From Opitutaceae bacterium (GTDB taxonomy: Bacteria; Verrucomicrobiota; Verrucomicrobiia; Opitutales; Opitutaceae), in assembly GCA_029979145.1 (NCBI GenBank), contig JAPOIC010000028.1:1-14151 (forward strand): a stretch of 14,151 bases of DNA, given 5' to 3'. The notes under the pieces were generated by a model. It saw nothing but the letters and a program-made list of their open reading frames with translations, ran no database searches and was not told where the DNA came from. Below are positions 8,613 through 14,151 of the stretch, in pieces (position 1 is the first letter of the stretch; every line of letters begins with the position of its first letter). The position numbers were made by a program, and so were the translations under genes.

Positions 8613-8692
8613 GCGACAAATGACAGCAATGAAGGTTGACGGCGTTTTTGGGAAGCCGCTTTCGTAAGAACCACAACAATTTCGCCACGCCC
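8613..8692. promoter_or_regulatory. Divergent intergenic region between lpxK and the aminotransferase
   Basis: Eighty bases separate two divergent start codons, so promoters for both directions are expected here (inference from layout). On the + strand TTGACG at 8636-8641 is a good -35 match, but no good -10 hexamer lies 16-18 bases downstream; TAAGAA at 8665-8670 is too far. No convincing - strand hexamer pair is visible. No operator-like palindrome was found. Confidence 0.4.
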
Positions 8693-9781
8693 ATGAGTTA
8701 CAAACTGTTCATCCCCGGCCCTATTGCCGTATCGGAAAAGACCCTGCGGGCCATGACCCGGCCGATGATCGGCCACCGCAGCACGGATTTCGTGGCGCTT
8801 TACCAGTCCGTTCAGCCCGCCCTGCAGGCCCTGTTCTACACCCAGGATCCCGTCTACCTGTCCACCAGCAGCGCCTGGGGTGTAATGGAAGGCGCCCTGC
8901 GCAACGTCTGCGCGAAAAAGGTCCTTTGCTGCATGAACGGCGCGTTTTCCGACAAGTGGCTCGACGTGGCCCAGCGCCTCGGCAAGTCAGCTGGCGCCCT
9001 GAAATTTGACTGGGGCCAGCCCGTCGACCCCGCCGCCGTGCGCGCTGAGCTCGTGAAGGGCGGCTATGACGCCATTACCGTCATTCACAATGAGACTTCC
9101 ACCGGCACGATGAGCGACCTGCCCGCCATCATGGCCGTAGTGCGCGAGTTCCCGGACGTCATTTCCATCGTCGACACCGTCAGCTCCTTCAGCGTGCTGC
9201 CGATCGAGAAGGACGAACTCGGCATCGATGTCCTCCTCACCGGTTCGCAGAAGGCCCTCGCGATGCCCCCCGGCCTCGCGCTGTTCTCCGTGTCTGCCCA
9301 CGCCCGCGCCCGCGCCGCCACCCTGCCGGATCGCGGCTACTACTTCGATTTTCTCGAGTTTCAGAGGAACCACGATAACGGCATGACGCCGAGCACCCCG
9401 GTCATCCCGTTGATCTACGCCCTGCAGTCGAAGCTGGAAGATATCACCGCCGAGGGCGCCGAGCAGCGCTACACCCGCCACGCCCGGCTCAATCGCACCG
9501 TCCGCGACTGGGGCCTCGCCAAGGGCTTCAAGCTCTTCCCGGCGGAGGCCCACGGTTCGCTCGCGCTCAACTGTTTTGCCAACACTTTGAACATTGATCT
9601 GCCCGCTTTGAACAAGATCCTGAAAGCCAAACACGGCCTCGTGATCGACGGCGGCTACGGCAAACTGAGGGGCAAGACTTTCCGCATTTCCAACATGGGC
9701 GACGAGACCGACGAGACCATCGCGGCCCTCATTAAAGCCCTCGACAGCGCCTTGGCCGAGACCCAGGTTTTAAGCGCTTGA
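8693..9781 (+). CDS. Class V PLP-dependent aminotransferase (alanine/serine-glyoxylate type)
   Basis: A 362-residue fold-type I PLP enzyme of the class V family, starting MSYKLFIPGPIAV, the usual family opening. Family landmarks: TSSAWGVMEG at 58-67 (phosphate-binding loop), HNETSTG at 132-138, VDTVSS at 160-165 with Asp161 expected to contact the PLP ring nitrogen, and Lys187 in LLTGSQKALAMPPG as the Schiff-base lysine. HNETSTG and GSQKAL are typical of alanine-glyoxylate and serine-glyoxylate aminotransferases, but the family also includes enzymes with other amino donors or acceptors, so the substrate is open. ATG 8693 is preferred over an upstream in-frame TTG at 8636, which would add 19 non-conserved residues. 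There is no Shine-Dalgarno motif. A small hairpin covers its stop codon. Confidence 0.9.
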   Translation: MSYKLFIPGPIAVSEKTLRAMTRPMIGHRSTDFVALYQSVQPALQALFYTQDPVYLSTSSAWGVMEGALRNVCAKKVLCCMNGAFSDKWLDVAQRLGKSAGALKFDWGQPVDPAAVRAELVKGGYDAITVIHNETSTGTMSDLPAIMAVVREFPDVISIVDTVSSFSVLPIEKDELGIDVLLTGSQKALAMPPGLALFSVSAHARARAATLPDRGYYFDFLEFQRNHDNGMTPSTPVIPLIYALQSKLEDITAEGAEQRYTRHARLNRTVRDWGLAKGFKLFPAEAHGSLALNCFANTLNIDLPALNKILKAKHGLVIDGGYGKLRGKTFRISNMGDETDETIAALIKALDSALAETQVLSA

Positions 9782-9792
9782 GTCGGCCTCAA
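9778..9792 (+). terminator. Short hairpin over the aminotransferase stop codon
   Basis: TTGAG (9778-9782) pairs with CTCAA (9788-9792) around a TCGGC loop, and the TGA stop at 9779-9781 lies in the left arm. There is no T-run. It is only five base pairs, so a role in transcript ending is speculative. Confidence 0.25.
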
Positions 9793-9869
9793 ATCCGGGC
9801 GGCAGCCGCGGTTCGTTCCAAAAGTAGTGCTTGTCATGGCCGCGTCCGCCGCGTAACGGCTCGCGACCC

Positions 9870-12659
9870 ATGAAGTCCCTTGTCATCGCCGAAAAGCCGT
9901 CCGTGGCGGCTGATTTGGCCCGCGCCCTCGGCAAAATCCCCAAGCAGTCCGACCACTACGAGAACGACGAATTCGTCATTTCGTCGGCCGTCGGGCACTT
10001 GGTGGAGCTGCGCATGCCCGAGGACATCGACAAGAAAAAATACGGCTTCTGGCGGCTCGATGCCCTTCCGGTTATCCCCGAAGTGTTCGAACTAAAACCC
10101 ATCGAGGCTTGCAAAGACCGCTACAATCAGCTCAAGAAGCTGTTGGCCCGCAAGGATATCGATCAAGTCATTAACGCCTGTGACGCCGGGCGCGAGGGCG
10201 AGCTGATCTTCAACTACCTTTACCAGCTCACGAAGTGCAAACTGCCCGTGAAGCGCGCCTGGATGCAGACCATGACGCCGCAAGGCATCAAGACGGCCTT
10301 CGACCAGCTCCGCGACGGCGAGGAGATGGCCGGCCTCGGTGACGCCGCCCGCTGCCGCAGCGAAAGCGACTGGCTCATCGGCATCAACGGCACCCGCGCC
10401 ATCACCAAGCGCATGTTCGGCTCCCGCGCCGGCAACGTCGCCTCCGTCGGCCGCGTCCAGACCCCCACGCTCGCCCTCCTCATGACGCGCGAGAAGGAAA
10501 TCCGAAATTTCGTGCCTCGCGACTACTGGCGCGTGACCGCGACGTTCGGCGTGGCCGCCGGTGAATACGAGGGCCTCTATCAGCGCGAGGACTTCAAGAA
10601 GAGTGACGACGAGCATGACCGCATCGATCGGCTTTGGGACAAGGCCGCGGCCGACGCCATCGTCGCCGCTTGCGCCGGCTCGCCCGCCGCCACGGTCACA
10701 GAGGAAAAGAAATCCAGCACCCAAATCGCTCCGCGGCTTTACGACCTGACCACGCTGCAACGCGAGGCCAACTCCCGCTACGGCCTCTCCGCCCGGCGCA
10801 CCCTGCAGATCGCGCAGGCGCTCTACGAGAAGCACAAGATGATCACCTACCCCCGCACCGACTCGCGGGCGCTGCCGGAAGACTACATCCCTACCTGCCG
10901 CGAGGCTTTGCAAAATCTCGGCGACGACCTGCGGCCGCACGCCGCACAGGTGTTGAAGTCGGACTGGGTCCGGCCGAACAAACGCATTTTCAACAACTCG
11001 CAAATCTCCGACCACTTCGCCATCATCCCCACAGCGCAGGAAGCCAAGAAACTCGATGACATGGAGGCGAAAGTCTACGACATGATCGCCCGCCGCTTCG
11101 TCGCCGTGTTTCATCCGGCGGCCGAGTTCGATGTCACCACCCGCATCAGCAGCGTGGCCACGCATCGCTTCAAAACCGAAGGCAAAGTGCTCACGTCTCC
11201 CGGTTGGCTGGCGGTCTATGGCCGCACCTCCGTGGACGACGAGGGCAAGGACGGCAAGTCGCTGCCCGCCCTCTCCGCTGCGGACGGCTCGCCCACCCAA
11301 GCCAAGACGATCGAAGCCAAACTCCACGGAGAGGCCACGAAACCGCCGCCGCGCTACACGGAAGCCACGCTCCTCACGGCCATGGAAACCGCCGGCAAGC
11401 TGGTCGACTCCGACGAACTTGCCGAGGCGATGAAGGAACGCGGCCTCGTCACCCCCGCCACGCGAGCCGACACGATCGATGGCCTGATCAACCAGAAGTA
11501 TGTGGAACGCGCTCAGCGCGAGCTCGTTCCGACGCCGAAAGCCGAACAGCTCCTTGAGTTTCTCGCGGCTGTAAAGGCCGACGCCCTCACCAGCCCGGCG
11601 ATGACCGGAGAGTGGGAATTCAAGCTCCGCCAAATGGAGCAGCGCAAGGTGGCCCGCGCCGACTTCATGGCGGAGATCGTCAAGCAGACGAAGGCGATCG
11701 TGAACAACGTGAAGACTTTCGAAGAGGACGAGTCCAATGCACGCGTCACCGAGATCGTCTCGCCCACCGACGGCAAGCCGCTGCTGGAAACCCTTCGCGC
11801 CTTCAAGTCCCAGGACGGCACGCTCGTCATCTACAAGGTCGTCGGCGGCCGCAAGATGGAGGAACCCGAGATCGCGACCCTCGTCGCCGATCGCGCCATC
11901 GGCCCGCTCGACGGCTTCGTTTCCGCCAAAACACGGTCCCGCTTTGCCGCCGCCCTCAAGCTCGTGCAGGACGCCGAGACCGGCAAATGGAAGACCGAAC
12001 TCGATTTCGGCGACAAGGTCGACATCGCCACCCTCTCGCCCATCTGGACCGACGAAAAGACCGGAGCCGAACTCTGCGAGGCCGGCCCCAATTTCATTCT
12101 CCGCGAACGCGAGGGCGACGAGTGGAAGCAGACCTTCCGCGTCGGCAAGCTGATGTGCCAAAAGCCCATCACGCAGGAGCACGCCATTCAGCTCGTCAGC
12201 GTCGGCAAGACCGACTTGATTCAAGGGTTCACCTCCAAAAAAGGCCGCCCCTTTGATGCGTTCCTCAAGCGCGAAGGCGCCCGCATCGCCTGGGAGTTCC
12301 CGCCGCGCAAACCGCGCATCGGCAAGGACGGCAAGCCCATCGAGCGCAAAGCCAAGCCGCCGCCGGATCTCTCCAAGGCCGAGGTGCTCGGCGAAAGCAA
12401 GCTGCACCAAGGCGAGCTCGTGCAGACCGACGACACCTACTACGTGCGCAAGCCGGAGCAGGACAATCGCATCGTCTTCAAGCTCAGCCGCCAGCTCTGC
12501 CAGAAGGAGATTCCGGTCGACGAAGTCCGCAAGCTCGTCACCGACGGCAAGACCTCGCTGATCGAAGGCTTTGTCTCGAAACGCGGCTCGAATTTCAGCG
12601 CCTACCTCGTGCTCGGTCCGAAGAAGGACAAGGCCGACTTCGAGTTTCCACCTCGATGA
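9870..12659 (+). CDS. topB: Type IA DNA topoisomerase (topoisomerase III)
   Basis: Relaxes or decatenates DNA through a 5'-phosphotyrosyl single-strand break. The 929-residue protein starts MKSLVIAEKPSVA with a Toprim domain: Glu8 and the acidic DAGREGE at 105-111 bind Mg2+. SVGRVQTPT at 192-200 and the active-site ITYPRTDS, with Tyr327 and Arg329, follow. DKKKYGFWRL and the overall order fit topoisomerase III better than TopA. From about residue 627 three copies of the topoisomerase C-terminal repeat follow (about 627-717, 724-813 and 839-929). Each has a core like GKTxLIxGFxSKxGxxFxAxL, clearest in the last two. ATG 9870 is chosen over a TTG at 9831 because IAEKPS should lie close to the N-terminus. 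E. coli TopB is about 650 residues, so the tail is the main difference. Confidence 0.93.
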   Translation: MKSLVIAEKPSVAADLARALGKIPKQSDHYENDEFVISSAVGHLVELRMPEDIDKKKYGFWRLDALPVIPEVFELKPIEACKDRYNQLKKLLARKDIDQVINACDAGREGELIFNYLYQLTKCKLPVKRAWMQTMTPQGIKTAFDQLRDGEEMAGLGDAARCRSESDWLIGINGTRAITKRMFGSRAGNVASVGRVQTPTLALLMTREKEIRNFVPRDYWRVTATFGVAAGEYEGLYQREDFKKSDDEHDRIDRLWDKAAADAIVAACAGSPAATVTEEKKSSTQIAPRLYDLTTLQREANSRYGLSARRTLQIAQALYEKHKMITYPRTDSRALPEDYIPTCREALQNLGDDLRPHAAQVLKSDWVRPNKRIFNNSQISDHFAIIPTAQEAKKLDDMEAKVYDMIARRFVAVFHPAAEFDVTTRISSVATHRFKTEGKVLTSPGWLAVYGRTSVDDEGKDGKSLPALSAADGSPTQAKTIEAKLHGEATKPPPRYTEATLLTAMETAGKLVDSDELAEAMKERGLVTPATRADTIDGLINQKYVERAQRELVPTPKAEQLLEFLAAVKADALTSPAMTGEWEFKLRQMEQRKVARADFMAEIVKQTKAIVNNVKTFEEDESNARVTEIVSPTDGKPLLETLRAFKSQDGTLVIYKVVGGRKMEEPEIATLVADRAIGPLDGFVSAKTRSRFAAALKLVQDAETGKWKTELDFGDKVDIATLSPIWTDEKTGAELCEAGPNFILREREGDEWKQTFRVGKLMCQKPITQEHAIQLVSVGKTDLIQGFTSKKGRPFDAFLKREGARIAWEFPPRKPRIGKDGKPIERKAKPPPDLSKAEVLGESKLHQGELVQTDDTYYVRKPEQDNRIVFKLSRQLCQKEIPVDEVRKLVTDGKTSLIEGFVSKRGSNFSAYLVLGPKKDKADFEFPPR

Positions 12660-12663
12660 GGTG
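12649..12663 (+). terminator. Hairpin over the topB stop codon
   Basis: CACCTC (12649-12654) pairs with GAGGTG (12658-12663) across a GAT loop, with the TGA stop spanning the loop and right arm. No T-run follows. It may contribute to 3' end formation together with the GC-rich inverted repeats downstream. Confidence 0.3.
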
Positions 12664-12733
12664 AATACTGGGCGCGCCCCAAAGCAATGAGCGCAGCCGG
12701 GGACGCCCAAAGCGGCTCGGCTCACCCTCCCGC

Positions 12734-12774
12734 CCCGATGATCGGGCTACGCCCGGGCTTGCCGGTCGGGTTTT
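12734..12774 (+). terminator. GC-rich cluster of small inverted repeats ending in TTTT, candidate topB terminator
   Basis: Alternative hairpins are packed together: CCCGA/TCGGG (12734-12738 with 12742-12746), CGGGC/GCCCG (12743-12747 with 12751-12755), and CCCG/CGGG (12752-12755 with 12767-12770) followed by TTTT at 12771-12774. The last resembles a weak intrinsic terminator. These structures are mutually exclusive in part, and no single strong stem stands out. The rest of the 136-base gap at 12660-12795 shows no gene and no clear promoter for the following gene. Confidence 0.35.
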
Positions 12775-12795
12775 GGCCGGACAGCGTGCGGGATC

Positions 12796-13734
12796 ATGAG
12801 CCAGGGCAAAAATATCCTGATCGGAGTGTTGGCGTGCACCACGGGCGTAGCCTCCTTTTGGGCGTGGCGCGCCGAAACCCGGCCAAAGGCAGTGCAATTG
12901 CCTGGGGCGATCGCGACCAGCTCACCTGTCGGCGCATCTTCACCGTCCGTCCTGCCCTCAAGTGCCCTTGCGGCGCCTTCTCCGCCTGTAACCGCCCCTC
13001 CCACCGCCGGGGACTCGGTAGCCGCAACGGTCCGCGAGAATCTGCGGGCCCGCGAGTCCGCCATGTTCGAGTTGAGGGAAAACCCCGAATTTCAACGGCT
13101 CCAACAGTTGGCCCGGCAAGGCACTCTTGACGGCCGTTACGCCGAGCTGTTTCGCCAGCTCAACCTGAGCCCGGAGGAATTGGCGTCCTTCAAAGACCTG
13201 CTGCTGGAAATGGGCAGCGTGCGGGCGGACGTGTTCATGGCCAGCCGCCAAGAGGGTCTTAGCTTGCGGGAGAATCGGGACGTCATTCGCAACCTGATCG
13301 AGACCGGTGAGGCCGAGGTCGCTTCCCAAATTCGCGGCCTCCTCGGCGACGAGCGCTTCGCCGCTTACGAAGCCTACAACGCGAGTGAATCCTACCGTCA
13401 GGTCGTGGGTCGCATCGACCAGCGACTAGGCTATGCGGCGACCCCGCTGACCGACAGCCAATCGACGCGGCTGGTCTCCTTGCTGACCGATGCCCACGGC
13501 AACTTGGGCTACACCGAATCCCGCAGCCTGACGCCACTGGCTGACCGGCTGACCGGGGGCAAAGGAGTCGCCATTCCGTCCACATTGCTCATCACGGACG
13601 CAATTGTGACCCAAGCGCAGGGTTTTCTTGCACCGGACCAAGTGACCGCTCTGCGACAAATTCAGGCCGAATTGGCCGCGGGACAGGAGCTGGCACGGCT
13701 CGTGCGTGAACAACGCGCCCAAGCCCGTCAGTGA
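12796..13734 (+). CDS. Membrane-anchored helical protein of unknown function
   Basis: A 312-residue protein I cannot assign. Residues 1-5 (MSQGK) and a hydrophobic stretch at about 7-24 form a signal anchor or signal peptide. Residues 37-73 are Ala/Pro/Ser/Thr-rich, a typical flexible linker across the periplasm. The remainder, about 75-312, is charged and probably helical. Three stretches share an L-x-P/D-x-x-x-x-x-L-x-x-L pattern: LNLSPEELASFKDLL (122-136), LTDSQSTRLVSLL (218-230) and FLAPDQVTALRQI (277-289). LLGDERFAAYEAY at 182-194 looks like a conserved-type motif. A lipobox reading (VLAC14) is poor because Leu sits at -2 and the hydrophobic core before it is short. The codon style matches its neighbours, so the gene is probably real; a periplasmic location is inferred. 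Confidence 0.75.
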   Translation: MSQGKNILIGVLACTTGVASFWAWRAETRPKAVQLPGAIATSSPVGASSPSVLPSSALAAPSPPVTAPPTAGDSVAATVRENLRARESAMFELRENPEFQRLQQLARQGTLDGRYAELFRQLNLSPEELASFKDLLLEMGSVRADVFMASRQEGLSLRENRDVIRNLIETGEAEVASQIRGLLGDERFAAYEAYNASESYRQVVGRIDQRLGYAATPLTDSQSTRLVSLLTDAHGNLGYTESRSLTPLADRLTGGKGVAIPSTLLITDAIVTQAQGFLAPDQVTALRQIQAELAAGQELARLVREQRAQARQ

Positions 13735-13752
13735 AGTCCGTCATCTGGGACT
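13735..13752 (+). terminator. Short hairpin immediately after the hypothetical protein's stop
   Basis: AGTCC (13735-13739) pairs with GGACT (13748-13752) with an 8-base loop, starting one base after the stop codon. No T-run follows. It is only five base pairs and could be chance. Confidence 0.22.
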
Positions 13753-13799
13753 AAAGGCTTGTCGCCCTTACCACCCACTTTCACCATCAACCTCCTCCC

Positions 13800-14151
13800 A
13801 TGATCGTCACGACCGCCCAGCTCTTCAAGCACGCCTACGGGAAATACGCCGTCGGCGCTTACAACATCAACAACGCCGAGCAGGCCATGGGCCTGTTCCA
13901 GGGCTGCATCGATTCGAAGGCCCCGTTCATCATCCAGATTTCCAAGGGCGCGCGCAAATACACCGACAAGCGCATGCTCGAGGCCATCATCCGCGCCGCC
14001 TCCAAGATTTTTTCCGAGGCCATCTTCGCCGTCCACCTTGATCACGGTGACGAACAGACCTGCTACGACTGCATCAACTCGGGCTTCTTCAGCTCGGTGA
14101 TGATCGACGCCTCGCACGATCCCTTTGACCAGAACGTCGCGATCACCCGCC
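13800..14151 (+). CDS. fba: Fructose-bisphosphate aldolase class II, N-terminal part (3' end outside window)
   Basis: Zinc-dependent aldolase cleaving fructose 1,6-bisphosphate to dihydroxyacetone phosphate and glyceraldehyde 3-phosphate in glycolysis, reversed in gluconeogenesis. From ATG 13800 (MIVTTAQLFKHAYGKYAVGAYNI) 117 residues are visible before the window ends. The AVGAYNINNAEQAMG opening and HLDHGD at 79-84, with Asp81 (general base position) and His82 (zinc ligand), are diagnostic of class II aldolases. ISKGARKY at about 48-55 is also typical of the family. The rest, including further zinc and phosphate sites, lies outside the window. The leader is free of G for 35 bases and has no Shine-Dalgarno motif. 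A tagatose-bisphosphate aldolase is a less likely alternative that the visible part does not exclude. Confidence 0.93.
   Translation, partial: MIVTTAQLFKHAYGKYAVGAYNINNAEQAMGLFQGCIDSKAPFIIQISKGARKYTDKRMLEAIIRAASKIFSEAIFAVHLDHGDEQTCYDCINSGFFSSVMIDASHDPFDQNVAITR

Noticed and set aside
9831..9859. TTGTCA, 17-base spacer, TAACGG as a topB promoter
   Set aside because: The -35 and spacing are good, but the -10 matches consensus at only two of six positions, so it was not listed as a feature.
10092..12725. An 877-codon open frame antisense to topB
   Set aside because: Its translation is low-complexity and matches no fold I recognise. It lies opposite a clearly functional topoisomerase and arises from GC-rich codon third positions.
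12796..12840. Lipoprotein signal (VLAC14) in the 312-residue protein
   Set aside because: Leu at -2 does not fit the lipobox and the hydrophobic stretch before the Cys is too short, while it continues well past the Cys as in a signal anchor.

Overview
The window is a gene-dense, GC-rich bacterial chromosomal segment with 13 protein-coding genes, two of them cut by the window edges. An LpxK lipid A kinase points to a Gram-negative cell with an outer membrane. The overall gene style suggests Verrucomicrobiota: very GC-rich code, no Shine-Dalgarno motifs, and small lipoprotein and membrane-anchored hypotheticals. An Opitutales/Opitutaceae-like organism is my best guess from general impression and is not proven. 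I see no tRNA, rRNA, CRISPR array, insertion sequence, phage gene or attachment site.

Layout, left to right. (1) + strand: the 3' end of ilvD (branched-chain amino acid synthesis), then pgi (glucose-6-phosphate isomerase) 7 bases later. (2) A 216-base gap at 2244-2459 with no long ORF but several inverted repeats, then a previously hidden 52-residue lipoprotein gene at 2460-2618 and a strong intrinsic terminator. (3) + strand: rsmI (16S rRNA methyltransferase) and a Ppx/GppA-type phosphatase, joined by an ATGA overlap. (4) - strand, read right to left: lpxK, an M29 aminopeptidase, an adenosine/adenine deaminase-like enzyme and an RluA-family pseudouridine synthase. These are tightly packed, the last three overlap, and the last converges with ppx so that their 3' ends overlap by 26 bases. 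(5) An 80-base divergent intergenic region, then on the + strand a class V (alanine/serine-glyoxylate type) aminotransferase, a type IA topoisomerase III with three C-terminal repeat domains, a membrane-anchored helical protein of unknown function, and the start of a class II fructose-bisphosphate aldolase.

Most genes are housekeeping. pgi and fba belong to glycolysis/gluconeogenesis, ilvD to amino acid synthesis, rsmI and the RluA-type enzyme to RNA modification, lpxK to lipid A, topoisomerase III to DNA topology, and the peptidase, deaminase and aminotransferase to salvage or nitrogen metabolism. The - strand cluster is probably one operon because of its overlaps, but its members share no obvious pathway.

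I found no convincing new multi-gene system. The most unusual material lies in the 2244-2674 stretch (structured spacer, tiny lipoprotein, and a terminator that ends one base before the rsmI start codon), the 312-residue anchored protein, the Cys-poor topoisomerase tail, and the complete absence of Shine-Dalgarno motifs before the 12 visible starts.
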